Position numbers and translations under genes: made by a program
Notes under the pieces: model-generated
Told to the model about the DNA's origin: nothing
The model's database searches: none
What the model saw: only the letters and a program-made list of their open reading frames with translations
Part shown: positions 1-13,271 of the stretch, piece by piece
Layout of the letters: each line of letters starts with the position of its first letter
Position numbering within the stretch: the first letter of the stretch is position 1
Assembly (NCBI RefSeq): GCF_040054535.1
Contig: NC_090779.1
Location: 16,861,001 to 16,925,000 of the forward strand
Direction: 5' to 3'
DNA from: Antennarius striatus
Lineage: Eukaryota > Chordata > Actinopteri > Lophiiformes > Antennariidae
Length of the DNA: 64,000 nt

Positions 1-2562
1 TTTGTTTTTTCAGTGAAATGGTATGGTAAGTGGGAGTGGGTTTTACATTAATCAGACAGACAAAGAGGACAGGACATGTGGGAGATGTCTTTAGAAAAGA
101 AATTCAGCTGTCATTACAAGCAAGTGGAGGTAAACGTTCAGGAAAATCAAGAAGAAATAGGTGGAGTAAATACAAAGTGACGGCAGAGCGCATGACAGGT
201 ACATGTTTTCATAGAAAGGGCAATCCCACCCCCCACCCCCATATAAATAACAGCTAGGACTGCTTGTATTAAAAGTGTCTAATAGATGACATATATACAC
301 GCATTGAGTTGAACAAAGGGAAAGTGAGTTAGCGAAGGTGCAGCCAGAGAAGGAGGGAACTTCTTCAAGGACGAGAGATGTGCAATTTGCCCCTCCACCA
401 GCCACAATAACATAATAAGGTGATAAAATCAAACAGCTTTACTTGTTACTGTGAGGATGACATGCATCTATCATTCTGCTTGTACCTTTGCCGCTTGCTG
501 TCATGTCAATCACTGCTGAAGATGATTCCCTCTCCCTTCCCACTGGTACCAAGACTTTCGAGAAAGTGAAATCAATTATCTTTCTGGCCCTTTTTTCCCC
601 TTCAAGCTCTTGACCCTGTTGCTTTTTAGCATTTACCATGAATATGAAATTCATGATGTAGATTACATTCCTGATTATAGAACTGCCATCTTCCTTTCAC
701 AATGTGAATAGTACATGGATGTAATCGGGGCCCAGTGGCAAAGGGGTCCTGATTTAGTTTGTGAGTGAAGATAGCAACAGGGAAATGAAAAAGCCTGTCT
801 CATTTCCTGTCTGCTACAGCTGCTATGAGGTTTCAGAGCACAAAATGTTCCTCTGGTGATACATATCGCTCAGCCTTTAGACTCCAATCGTAAACCAAAC
901 ACAAAATTGCTTTTTTTTTCTCAACGTTCTCTGTTAGCAGACGTGAAGCATGTGCTGGGAAGGGATTGTGAAGGACCACATTATGCAAGGAGCTATTTCA
1001 CAATTTCCTTTTGTCTTCAGCTTGCTTGCCAGCCCTCAAAGTCTCATTCACCGGGGTCACACTGATAGTCATGACTCCAGGATTAATTAGTTCAGAGGTA
1101 ATATAGTAGCATTTATTGCATTTTATATCATGTCTGCATCAGATACTAGCTTCATAAATATTATAAGTTCGAGTTACCCCGACACCAGATGGTTATTAAA
1201 AACGAAAGGAATGCTTGACCTCTATATACAGCATAGTCCTATTGTGCCCTGAGCTACACCTGTATGGGGCGTCCCTGGGAAAAGCAGGATGATTGAAGTT
1301 AAAGGAGCCTCAACATCACGTCAAAGATCCCTGTGTTGGTCCAACAGACACAAGTGCTGACTGTCTTGAGCCTGCAGAGAACCACCGGGGAGAAAGAGCA
1401 GAGATTAAGGCTGACAAGTCAACCCCCACTTGTGAAGAAAACGTGTGATCGACTTTCAGCAGTGTCACATTAGACTGAATCCCTGGTGTGGAAAGTGAAC
1501 ACAGAATTTTAAGGCAATCATCCTGGTTTTTATTGCCGAAGGTTGTTGGATGTCTTGTGTTACTGAAAAAGAACACAGGTCACAAATTCAGCAACTATGA
1601 AGTGAATTATTACGAAAGAAAAAATGAATCCCAAGAAGAGAAATGAGAGGGTGGAAGATGATTCAAGAAACACAGAAAAGAAAATTAATCTTTTTTACAT
1701 ACAGCCGTGATGACAAGTCTCTAATAGAGTCAGATCATCAGTAAAGACCCATTAGTCCATTGCTGTTTGTAACAGTAAGCGTTTTCTGGTTAATGGGAGT
1801 TAAACAGTCTATTTTTATACTTGTATTATACATGTCTAAGGTTGTGTTTATGGTTTAAAGTGGGTGGGTGGGAGGGAAGCTGTAACAGCCTTCATGTCAG
1901 AAGTTGCATTGTGAGCCCAATTCAATTCTCTAATGGGAGCTGTCTACTTTATTACCCCAGTATATTACCTGCTCTCACTTTTCTTTAACCTTCAATCTGG
2001 GTTTATACGTAAGTGTTATCTCACAGGAGCACGATAGTAACAGGGATTGTCACTGAATACTGTGTGGAGATAAAAATATGACCAGCTTATGAGGGCTGAA
2101 CGGATGTGAATGGCATCTAAATAAAGCGGCTACGCAAATTCCAACGTCAGGAGAAGCTAAGAGCAATTTTCTACATTTATGAGCAAAAATTATGATTCCT
2201 GAGTGAATTTTCCAGTAACCTACATATATCTGAATATAGTGAAAGCTGAAGTTGTCTAGATGTGTAAATGTACAGTTACTGATTATGATGATGATGATGT
2301 ACAGGCTTCAGCTGCCTGATGAAGGTGAAGGCAGACTGTGCAGATACTGTACAATACAATCTAATCCACCAGATTTAAAAATGTTTAATGCATTTTGATG
2401 GGATTTCAACCATTGTTCCTATTTGTCAGATTATAAACTTGTGTCAATTAATGTTTTAAATTACTGTGAGGTGTCCCAGCTGTTTTCACAGAGTAAAACA
2501 TGTGTGTTATGACATGACATGTCAGATTGTCATGTGCAAGTAGGTGTGTGTTTGTTTTTCTT
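1..2562. other. gene-free AT-rich stretch
   Basis: I see no coding exon, RNA gene or recognisable mobile element here. Open frames are short, overlap on both strands and carry no familiar motif. The stretch looks like ordinary teleost intergenic DNA on the 5' side of rag2. Confidence 0.5.
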
Positions 2563-2690
2563 TCATGTGGTCCCATGATGAATTGGCGTTTTATCCAGGG
2601 TGTATCCCACCTGTAGACATGATGATTGCAGTTGTTTGATCTATAAGAAAATGGATGGATGGATACATGAATGCATGGATGGATGGTTGT
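2563..2690 (+). repeat. decayed SINE/LINE 3' tail
   Basis: The stretch contains a 'ttatccagggtgtatcccac' segment, then a degraded body, then 'ataagaaaatggatggatgg' with an irregular ATGG tail. This resembles the 3' end shared by common fish tRNA-SINEs and their partner LINEs. The tRNA-like head is absent, so only a truncated, diverged copy remains. Confidence 0.5.
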
Positions 2691-4785
2691 TCATTATATG
2701 GTATTAGTGGATAGGTCTTTCCCTACATGTGATTAAGACCAAGCAATGGTGCTTTTGAAATTGCAGTAAAGTTAGTTGCAATTACAAAAGCACCACTGTG
2801 GACAACCTTTTACTCCAGAAGGAATGCTTGTCAAACAGCCTCAAGCTAAAGAGCAGACACCCACAACACTGAACAGAAAATGTTACTGCTTTTAGCATGA
2901 TTGTAGACCCTTCAACTAATAATCCTTTGGTTATCATTGGGTACTGGTGCAGTTTTAGCTTTGCCTCAAACCCCTTGTATCAAATGTTGTGAAAATTGCG
3001 GTCATGCACGAATGCATAAGATGAAGAAAAGGTTGTGCCATATTTCATTTTAACAACTGCCATCTTGTGCCCTTTGATCCATGTTAATGGTTACCTTATA
3101 CTTACTCAGTAAAGGTCAAGGTCTTTAAACATATTAGGTCATGGAATAAAATACCAAAAAGTTCTTATATCATTAAAATTCTATCTTTTAAATCTTCCAG
3201 CAAGCGCAAGAAACAGTTATAGAGCAGAACATTTTCAACCCAAAACCTCAACTTAAAACATCTTCTCTCCATTGCTTGTCTCCCTACAATCTCTGTCCTC
3301 ATCAGGATTCAAGCAAGTACAGTCGAAATCGGTAGAAATTGAGTTTCCGGCAGTAAACATGGAAGTGTACAGTGGCAGACTGTTTGTCCCCATAAAACCT
3401 ACTGATCTGCCACAAAATCCGGTCTAGACCACAGAGGACTCTGTCTGGAGCCCAAGGCAAACCCTTACAGATGGTGCCATCCTGAGTACTGACAAGGTGA
3501 CTGCCTGCAATAAAGGTGGGTAACTCCTGAAAACAGACCCTACATTCCAGTCGGGATTTTTCTAACATTTTTGTCTATATTTCTCCTTCTCTCCCTGTGC
3601 ATTACACTGACATGATGCCTTGCCGCCATCTGTTTTTATAACCGCATTATTATGATCTGGCATAAATCAGAGCTGCCTCCTCCACAAAATATGAACATGT
3701 TTTGAGAGAGGCCCAGTTGAAGGAAATTAATCAACGCATAGCTTTTATGCTCACATACACATCAGCAAGCATGCACTAATGAATCACAACCACCAAAATC
3801 CATTTATCAAAAGCTTATGGTTACACGACAGGCCATAAAAGACAATTATGACAATAACACAAAGCTCACTTGCACCAACAGGTCGTGTTCTCATCTATCA
3901 TCAAAGCTATGAAGTGTTTTCGCTATCTCTGCAATTTTAAATCAAGTGCTTTGCCTGTCCTCTGTTTGTCCAAGGAGCAAAAGCAAACCTGAAGTTCCAC
4001 TATCTGCTCTGCTCCTGAGTCTGCGCTACTGGGGGTGTGTATGCACACACTTTTACAGGGGTAGCGTGTATGTCTGTCCAGCCCATGTGTCTAACTGAAT
4101 GTGAATGTGTTCAGTGTTGCTGAAATTTGGTGGTCTATGTGCAGCCAACACCAAAACTCTTTGAAGCATTGGGACCGTAGGATGAGGCTTGGTGCCTCAG
4201 ATGAGGTAACAGTGACACCCACAGGAAGGCAAGTGTACTGGTCCAGCTGTCAAAAGAATGAAATTCTTCCATGGTCCATAGTCAAACTCATCCGAAATTT
4301 GAACTCAACGAACCAAAGGACAGATTTCCACTGGACTACTGTCCATTTCTGGTGATTCTCCTGTATTAATTTGCCTCCTACAGTCATTTATTTTGCAACA
4401 TTTCACCCAAGAAGTCGACTTAAGCTGTCACCTCTGAACAGTTGCTGTCAATGAAGCACATATAAGCTTTGACTTAGGTCCTCACATAAGAGTATAATTG
4501 TGAAATTCTAATGTTGGTAACATTTGCAGCAATGGCATATTTTGATCTTCCTTCCCTGGAACGTAATGTTTGATAGTTTTTGCAGAAGAATTTGAAAATC
4601 AATTCAGTATTCTTTCTTTCCAGATTATCTGAATGTCTTGTCAACTAACATCACTAATGTTGTTTTTCCTTTAGCTGAGGTTCTTGACATAATATGAATT
4701 ACTACAGTTGAACTTGCTTATACAAATGCTGCCTAGATAAATAGTTAGTTAAAGATAATTAAAGATAAGGTACAGTAAATAGTAT
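2691..4785. other. gene-free stretch
   Basis: No gene is supported. Around 4100-4370 there is text resembling a decayed fish interspersed repeat (a segment near 4315-4350 about an 'aaaggacagatttccactgg' core). I cannot classify it, and the 84-codon frame there has no recognisable domain. Confidence 0.4.
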
Positions 4786-5216
4786 GCAGTGCTGCTATCA
4801 AGGTCAAAGGTGGGTAATTTGAAGAATGTAAGGTACGTTGCTTCATCTCTGGTAGCAGAGATGAAAAGGCTGAGGTTCTCTCTGGGAGGGACCAGGAAGG
4901 ATAGGATCAGGAATGAGTACATCAGAGGTACAGCACATGTTAGAGGTTTTGGAGATAAAGTCAGAGAGGCCAGACTGAGATGGTTTGGACATGTCCAGAG
5001 GAGAGATAGTTAATATATTAGTAGACGGATGCTGAGTTTTGAACTGCCTGGCAGGAGGCCTAGAGGAAGACCAAAGAGGAGGTTTATGGATGTAGTGAAA
5101 GAGGACATGAAGGTACTTGGTGTGAGAGAAGAGGATGCAGAAGACAGGGTTAGATGGAGGCAACTGATTCGCTGTGGCGACCCATGAAGGGAAAAGCCGA
5201 AAGGAAAAGAAGAAAA
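4786..5216 (+). mobile_element. RTE-clade-like LINE 3' fragment
   Basis: This is the 3' end of a non-LTR retrotransposon. In the first part a frame reads through '...RLRWFGHVQRRDS', the motif found near the C-terminus of RTE-type reverse transcriptases. A premature stop and frame change at about 5010 interrupt it. It resumes with a G(R/K)PRGRPK-like basic stretch and a V.EDM..LGV.EEDA.DR..WR.LIRCGDP-like end. The sequence then finishes in a short A-rich tail at about 5200-5216. It is 5'-truncated and broken, hence dead. The exact clade (RTE, Rex3 or Expander) is inferred from memory of motifs. Confidence 0.7.
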
Positions 5217-6926
5217 ATAAGGTATATTGCAAAAATGTTTCACCTTAAATCTTAAATAGCCCTGGAGAAAAGTGAAATGAAAGGATATGCTTATCTGACT
5301 CTGACTGTGTGCTCCACCATGCTGCTTATATGCTCTACCTTTCAACAGTCTGTCTCTACACAAATCTGTTCTTTCATCTCTTGAAGAGAAAATTCCCATA
5401 GGATGATCCCTGTGATCTCTCTCATCACTTTACATCTGATACATTATCTTGGGAACTATTAAAATCATCAACAGCTATAAAATATTTTTGGCTTTTGGGG
5501 GGACAAGTGGGACTAGTGTGTGTGAAGTGTGTTTACCGATGTAAGCTGAGACTGAAGGCTGTAAACATGGTAAGCCAGATACTGAAAACCACCGAGCTCT
5601 GTGATTGGTACAAAGAAGAAAAAGGAAGCCTCGTTTAAGACCTATACTAAGTAGAAAATTCTTTTTTGACTTTTATATGTGCAAATCACAAATGATCATC
5701 AAATAAAAAGAATATCTTCAGATTTATTATTTTTGTCAACTTCATGAAGTTATAGATGTTTTTGTTTTGATGCTACATTATTATCTATAAATGGCAGCAA
5801 ATCGTCAAGCCAGCAATTATAGATGACTATACTTTTAAAGCTCTGGTGGAAAGTACTACCACTACTACGACTACTGCTGCTGACAGACTCAAATACATAA
5901 ATGTGTACTCATGTATTTCACTTTGCTTTCAGTGGAAAATTCTGACTTTTTTTACTCCCTCACATTTAGTTGACAACTTATTTATTCTGTCATACCCACT
6001 CTGCATCCCAATCACCTGTTGTTTGTGACTGGGTAAGATCTCCCATTAGATGTGCAGAACACTTTATAGCACTTTGTCACACACCAATTATTCATCCATG
6101 GGTGAACAGCACAATTTAGGGTGACAAAGTTTCTACTTTTCCCTGTGATGTATCCATGATGCCTTGCCTCAACTCATTCGTGATATAGCAATGTTTCTGA
6201 ACCCATTTGCCTTGGGTATGTTTCAGCATGCTGGTATCCTCGATATACAGTACGATAGGTAGCACAATAGGTAGATCACAAAACTGAAAAGTTGACACAT
6301 TTGTCATAAAATGTGTTGCTAGTAACTTTACACAAAGCCTCCAATTAATATTAATTCAATGATGTATCATTAGCTGATTTTTTTCTTTATGGGTGAAAAA
6401 GCTAACTTAGCTAGACAATCCAACATGTTGTCTCATGATTTCATATGATAAACATCGTGAAATTTGTCTTTAACAGCCAAACATATTCAGCTGGATTTTG
6501 GGTTGGTGACATATGCTGACATATATCTGTACTTCATCGTAGAATTGCTACTTCTGCAAAAAAAAAACAAAAAAAAAACAACAAAAGCAAATAAAAAAAG
6601 GAATCTGTAAAACAAAACAACAAAGGATCTGGTAGAGGATTATGCCGATAACAGCAAAGAAAGGATGAAGTAAAGTGAATCATATGTCGGTCTGGTTTCC
6701 ATCTACCCATGAAATTACTCTGCCCTCCATCAAGGCCTGAAATGTCAGTGTGGTAAATATAAAATTGAGACAAGCCAAGGTCCGTTGTTTTTCAGTGGTA
6801 GGACATTTAGATGCTGTGTTTTTTTTAAAATATGCATTTCCAGGGTCTCATAGAAATCACGGTATCAATTATATCCCAAGCCTGTTATAATCAGTTCAAC
6901 AACTTAATGTGTTCTGCATATGCCAT

Positions 6927-6930
<4 letters not shown>
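5217..6930. other. gene-free stretch
   Basis: Only short unsupported open frames, an A-rich tract near 6555-6600 and AT-rich DNA are present. Nothing is recognisable. Confidence 0.4.
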
Positions 6931-6989
<59 letters not shown>

Positions 6990-7034
6990 GCGTGTGCGTG
7001 TGCGTGCGTGCGTGCGTGTGCGTGTGTGTGAGCG
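6931..7034 (+). repeat. (TG)n microsatellite with GC-variant end
   Basis: A pure TG run of about 54 nt passes into interspersed TGTGCG and GCGTGC units. The composite structure suggests repeat expansion plus point mutation. Translations of it (CV/VR runs) are artefacts. Confidence 0.95.
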
Positions 7035-10000
7035 TGTGTCCTTATTTAATCTCTATCTAATAAACAGATATGTAGATAATATATATAAACTGGCCCTTTG
7101 AAGAAAGACAATCCCTGAACTACTAACAGCTATGTATGATTGAGGTCCCATGTCTCTTTTCTTTTTGATTTGTTTTCTCTGAGCCGTATCACCTGGATGT
7201 TTCTGTTGGTGCCCCACTAACAGTGCACCTGCACGCAGCAGTGAGGGCAGACAAGACCGAGGGGTGCCCTTTTATCTCAACCTCATCTCTCCCGGGGTAG
7301 CACCAACTGAAAGGCTGTGGTCATGGCCCCTAATTCATTGCCACCACAGGCAGCTACATCACCAGGGGGGGTGGAAGGGAATTAAGCTGTGCTGTAACGC
7401 TTCAGGGCTCCTACTGCACTAAATCATCCATGTAGTGTGGGTAACTCACGCAAACAAAAACAGGAGCATGAGTTGGATTTTTCCAAATAAATATATGTTG
7501 GTTTAAATCTAGAGAAAGCAAGTATGAATGAATGTGGTCAGATGTGTAGATGATGATCAGTTGTTGCTTCTAGCCAATTCAGAATGACACCTTTCACCAA
7601 CAAATGGTGTAAACGCAGTGAGATTTCTTCCCTCTGTGTCATTAACCAATTGAATGTGTGGTGACAGGACCAGACTTTGAGCTTGCATGACTCCAGATTG
7701 ATCACGCAAATGTGAAAACATTCTTATTAATGTTTTAAGTCAAGTAAACCGACACCCGTACAGGAAAATGTTTTCCAATTTTCTGCAACATGACCTAAAG
7801 GCAAATCCTCTCACACAAGCTTAGTTTCTCTTTCTTGAACAAACATTTCATTTATTTTCCACTCTTCCCTTCTTAGCAACACAAATACGTATATTGTACA
7901 GGTAAACATACTTCCTGGTGCATAGAAAAACAGCAAATATAAAACTGCAAGCACAGAACAGAGTCTGCAACTTACAGTCTCCTAAAGAAACTACTTCCAG
8001 ATTGTGGACAAAGGGAACTTTAAAGAAATAATTTGCAGAGGCATGTTGTTAAGAACGCACTAACATACAAATCAAACATGCATTAAATTTGCTAACAAAT
8101 ACTATTCGCAATAACCTCTCAGCCTTTGCAAGCATTTGTTTTTACAGAACAGCACAGAGACACAGATTGTAGCGACAAGAATTTAATTACAGTGCTGCTT
8201 GTTCACCCACTGGGCTACAAATAGTGAAAAGCTGACAAAAGTGCACAGCTAGAACCTTTCCCCAAACCACATAAGCACACATGTGGTTTGTTTCTATCTT
8301 CAATTTAATTTTTAGTTCAAAAGGTAGCTGAAAGACTGCTTAAACCAACCATATATTGACTGTGAATCAATAAATTTACCAAATTACCACAAACTGCGTT
8401 TTATTCAAAGCATCTACCTATCCTTGTCTGAGTTGAAAATTCACATTGAAGCAAATTTACAAACACTTGTATCAAATATTACATAAAAGAAATGTTTAAC
8501 ATACAACAATGTATTGTGTCAGTGTTGTTGGCTTCAATTTGATAAGATAAATTTGTGTTTGTTATCATTATTATCATTATTATTGTAGTGCTTGCACATT
8601 GAAAATAGTGGACTTTTCGGCATCTTTATGTACACATCAAACTCAATTAAACCAATGAAATCAGACAGATATGGAGCTGCTACTTATTTTTGTTATTTTC
8701 ATCATCATCATCATTCTATCATAAGCTCTTGGTTGCCAGGTTTTATTATTGCTATCAGATGTGCTGTGACATTTTGTCTCTGTCCTCAGAGCCTCTGGCA
8801 GTGAAGGTCAGTTACTGCTGTGTCAGGTGACAGAAGCTAGTGAGTCAACACAACATCATCTTCTTCTTCCTGGTAGGACATCACCACTGAGAACAAAACA
8901 AAATGACAAGCGAAGGACGGGTCATCCTGTTTTCTTCTCTTGTGTGACAGAACAGATGAAAGCATTATGGGTACATAATGTGTGCACAGGAATGAAAATA
9001 CTTTCACTTCAAGTCACTCTCAGCACATGGTCATGAAAGCTGCCGTTGGAGGACACTTAACTGCTTTCAAACAGTGAGATGTGGAAAGGCAAAACCATTT
9101 AATCCTTTTCCAGCTATTTCCCTTCCTTGTGTGAGATGCTTCACTGGCTCTGCCTAATTTGGAATGACAGGTTCTCTTACCTGCATGGAAAATCTCTTGT
9201 ATTCCTCAAGATTAAAATAAGTGCAGCATTGCACTGCAAATGATTATCTTATTGGGTTTGTTTTCTGTGATCATCAAAAGCAATTCAGGAGCGTGACAAT
9301 CAAATTAGTGGAAATGAGAGCTGACTTGCTGTTCAATTAAAATCAGACTCCAGTTGTTTCTGAAAGGGTCGCTTGTCAGTGTAATTGAATTGTATCACCA
9401 GGAAATCATGCATGAAAACAATAATTATTGCACCATCTCAAATTCTCAAACCAGTGGACACTGGAAGCTTTAACAATGGAAAGTGACAGAGACATTGCAT
9501 ACACAACAACTTTTGTTTGATGCAATCTGTCTATTAACTCCTCCCCCAGCCTGAGCAAACAGCTCTGTATTGCTCAGAGAAAACGCAGACTCCAGAAGCC
9601 TGACAGAGAATCCCATCAAAAAGAAAGGTCTTATTAGCAGTGTCAAATACTGAGATTCACCAAGTGCACAGAATACAGATCACATTAAAAAGAGCATGAA
9701 GCAAGTCACATCAACAGCTGAGGAAAACAGACCCCAGACAATAACTGGAGGGGTGGTGTGGTGACAGGCATATGAAAGGCATCACAGATGACATTGAATC
9801 TGAATAAGAAGATCTGGGCGTAGTTGTAATTACCTCTCCATCTCTCTGCTAATGGAACCCAAAAGCCTGTAACAGACAGAAAAGAGCAAGGAGGGTCAAA
9901 AACAGCGTAAAAAATAGAAACGTTAAAAAAAAAAAAAACAGAAAGAAAAGAAAGAAGTCATGACAGAAAGCAGAAAAAAACATCATAGAAATTGCGAAGG

Positions 10001-11217
10001 CCAAGACAGAGCAGACTGAGAGTGGAGAAAAAAAGGCAGCTGTCAAAGACAAGTCAGGATGTAAAATTACAGTATGTACTCTAGTCTTCATAAAAGAGAA
10101 TTTCAATCAATTTAAGAAGGTATGACTATAAAATATTGACTCACCTCCTCCTATTGCCTGCTAATCCCTCCTTCCTAGCTTGTACAGTCACAGACATGAG
10201 GTTGATCTCGATTAAACAGCTTGTCCCTCTTTCTGTTTTCACTAGTTTGTGTTATGATTTTACCACTGAGGTTTTCCTACAACTCAAGTTAACTCACTAG
10301 CAAAGCATTACACAACATGACTGTAGAATTAGTAGGGCCAGCAGTCCTGCCAAACATACAGTTAAAGGCTTAATTAACCCATTAGTGATGCCCCTGAAAC
10401 CTCTTGTTTGTCTTCTTGGAAAAGGCCCTTAAAGGGCAAAAAGGGCCCTTCTTGTCTCATTGTGTGAAAACATTTAGTTTTTATTGTCAAACATGATGGG
10501 AACTTTTAAGAGGCACTTGAGCTGCATAACTGCACAATAATCAGCATGGCATGATAAATGAAACGACTTCTTTGAATGAAGTCATTAAATACGCTAAATA
10601 AAAATGACATTTTGGAAAACACAAGCCAAAACTGACATCATAAACATCTGATAGCAGGGGACATCTTTGGAATACATATTTGTATATTTGATTGTTTATT
10701 TTATTTTTGAAGGAAATTTTGATGAATATACTCCGGCTTAGTTTTCTTTTTTTTACATGAAAGAATCAATGACCACTCTGTTAGATTTAATAGCTGCAGC
10801 AAGGAACCATAGCAGTCCTGAGAGAGAATTGAACCACAAACCACAGTGCCCCATCAGCATTGTTCACCTGTGAATAACATACGTGGCGTGGCGTTCATGA
10901 CAGGATCTGCACATGGGGGATGTCAACAGGGAGTCTCAGGAGGAGGCCCTGAAAACCCAGCAGTGGATCTCCCTCCTAGATCTCCAGAAAGCATCAGAAT
11001 ATATAAATGAGGAAACGGACGTTTTGGCAGGTGTGCTCAAATTGATGGATGAATAGGGTGGATTGTGTTGCAATAAGCTCAGAGCGCATGCACCTTGTCA
11101 CCTTGAAGCATTAAGTGTTTGTATCCTTTGCAAATCCTCTTAATTAGGTCTCTGCTTAAAAGGTTTCTGTATTAGGGCAGCTGCAGACTGAAGCAGAGAT
11201 GATACAAATACATTATA
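7035..11217. other. gene-free stretch
   Basis: No exon or mobile element is recognised. A moderately GC-rich block at about 7190-7440 has no coding frame. An A-rich run lies near 9925-9940. The region could hold conserved non-coding elements, which cannot be judged without alignment. Confidence 0.4.
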
Positions 11218-11655
11218 GTTCTCAACTTACAAACACAATTGGTTCCAAGAGGCTGTTTGTAAGCTAAATTGTTTGTAAGTCGTTATTTATCAAATTTCAA
11301 TCTACAGTGGTACCTCTATTTACGAATTGTCTCTACTTACGAAATTTTCTACTTACGAAATTTCTCAGCAGGAAAATATTGCCTCTATTTACGAAAGAAA
11401 TGTCGACTTACATAAGGTAAAAATACAGTATCGGCTGATACTTGTAGCTCCTATAGGTTCCTGAACGCAACATTCTCATAGCTGCTCTGCCATTGGCTAT
11501 TACCTAGTATCTTCCTGGCATCCCATTGACTAAGAGGGACCTCTGTGTGGAGCTAGATCGATGTTTGTGCAGGCTCCTCGTCATCGGCCCTCGAGCCGTG
11601 AGGTGTTCTGGTAGTTTTGCGCAAATATACTGGAATAACTTTTTGAGTATTCGCT

Positions 11656-11823
11656 ATGGACCCCAAGAAAGTGACGAAGAAAACAGGAAAAGAAAAGACG
11701 AAGAAAAAAGTTTTTTTGTCCGTACAAACAAAGCAAGAGATCATAGAAGAGCATGAAAAAGGGATGCGTTCGGTTGTTTTCCATGCAAATGCCCTATTCC
11801 GTTCCAAGTCCCCCAAAATTCAG
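11656..11823 (+). pseudogene. Tigger transposase N-terminal fragment, left arm
   Basis: The frame starts MDPKKVTKK and continues through a lysine-rich stretch into a KQEIIEEHEKG segment. That is the first helix region of the CENP-B-type N-terminal helix-turn-helix of Tigger/pogo transposases. Similarity to the other arm stops near 11778. No DDE catalytic domain follows, so this is a non-functional fragment. Confidence 0.65.
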
Positions 11824-11997
11824 ACATAAATGTTTTACAAAGCATAAAAATGATTCAAAACATGTAACAAATACATGTTACATTATTACACAATAACTGA
11901 GAGTTGTGCATAACATATAAAACAAAGAATAAAGAATAAAAATAACGGTCATTTACCTTTTAACAGCTGTCCTGATTGTTTTTTGCCCTCTTTGGTT

Positions 11998-12273
11998 CAT
12001 GCGCTCTTGCCTCACCATGCCGAACAACAGAGTGAATTCCAGTCCTCCCTTTGAACTTCTCCAACCACCCATGCAATGCCTTAAACTCCTTAAACTTCAT
12101 TTTGTTTTAACGTGGCTATTGTAGATGCATTACGGCCATATTCTTTGGCGAGATCGACCAAACACATCCATTTTTCATGTTTTACTTTTATCTCTTGCTT
12201 CCTTTGTATGGACAAAAAACTTTTCTTCTTCGTTTCTTTTCCTCTTTTCTCTTTTCACTTTCTTGGGGCCCAT
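11998..12273 (-). pseudogene. Tigger transposase N-terminal fragment, right arm
   Basis: On the minus strand from the ATG at 12273 the frame begins MGPKKVKREK. After frame disruptions it gives pieces reading DLAKEYGRNASTIA and GWLEKFKGRTGIHSVVRHGEA-like text. These match the DNA-binding N-terminus and the second CENP-B HTH of Tigger transposases. Stops and frameshifts break it and the catalytic DDE half is missing. The motif assignment comes from family knowledge; the breakage is seen directly. Confidence 0.7.
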
Positions 12274-13271
12274 AGTGAATACTCTAAAAGTTAATATATT
12301 TACATAAAACTATCAGAACACGTCATGGGTCGAGAGCCGAATGAAGAGGACGCTGCATGGACACCTATCTAGCTACACACATAGGTCCCTCTTAGCCAAT
12401 TGGATGCCAGGATGCTAGGTAATAGCCAATGGCAGAGCAGCTATTTGAATTTTGCATTCAGGAACCTGTGGGAACTGCGAGTAGCAGCCCATACTGTATT
12501 TTTACATTTCGTAACTCGAGATTTCTTTCATAACTAGAGGCAATATTTTCCTGTTGAGGCATTTTGTAAGTAGAAAATTTAGTAAGTAGAGACATTCATA
12601 AGTAGAGATACCACTGTACTTCCTAAGACTCAACAGAAACAATTACAGGACAGAAAAACAACACATTGTTGAAATAATATGCTATAGTACCGGAATGTAA
12701 CTTTTACTTCTCTATCTCTCTACCTACCTCTCAACCTTTGACATCAAATAACAAAACATTCAGAGTTCAGTGTGTGTCAGTTAATGACCAACATTGGTTA
12801 CTACATCATTTACTTCTTACAGCGGGAAACACCGTTAATATTTTTTTTTTAAATGAAATAAAATAGCAAGCAGGTTGTGACAGTGTTTTCTTACAGGTAG
12901 TCTGTATTCTTCATTGCTGGCACTGACTTTCTATCTGACCAAATTGTTGGCAGTCTCAATGCTCGTGAATGCCCCCATGTACATAAATACATTGTGGGTT
13001 CTTTCCCTGCTCAGAAGTCCGCAGATATGTGGATAAAAGAAGGATGAAGCGCAACAGATGACACACCAACAAGAAAGCCTAAAAGGCCACATGAAGTGCA
13101 ACATCAGACCAACTGCTCACTTAGTTACTTTTACATGACGTGAAATCTCAATCTATGGAGTGTTAATGTTATTCTGCTTGAGCTGCAGCAGAAAGGAGCA
13201 CTATACGTAGTTGTCGGGCATGGTGGTGTACATAGAAATCTTTGTAAGTCCAACATTTGTATCTTGAGAAC

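Larger units (their letters stand above)
11305..12616. mobile_element. palindromic Tigger (pogo-like) DNA transposon
   Basis: The ends are CAGTGGTACCTC (left) and its near-complement GAGATACCACTG (right), each flanked by TA (11303-11304 and 12617-12618). Homology between the two halves is not limited to short terminal repeats. Roughly 470 bp of each arm (about 11305-11778 and 12157-12616) are inverted copies. Each arm carries the 5' leader and start of a Tigger transposase (ATG at 11656 on plus and at 12273 on minus, 352 and 344 bp from their respective ends). The element is therefore two 5' ends joined in opposite orientation around a centre of about 380 bp. It has no 3' transposase half and cannot be autonomous. 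Confidence 0.8.
11218..13271. mobile_element. outer mariner-like non-autonomous element (host of nested Tigger)
   Basis: Near-matching terminal inverted repeats are seen. The left end begins GTTCTCAACTTACAAA at 11218. The right end, read on the minus strand from 13271, begins GTTCTCAAGATACAAA (14 of 16 identical). Both ends abut TA (11216-11217 and 13272-13273), the target duplication of the Tc1/mariner superfamily. After removing the nested 1312-bp element about 740 bp remain, with no transposase frame, so this would be a MITE-sized derivative. The inner insertion means the outer element is older. Confidence 0.55.

Noticed and set aside
4843-5399. Two 129-codon minus-strand frames
   Set aside because: They run largely antisense to the RTE-like LINE fragment, whose plus-strand motifs are recognisable.
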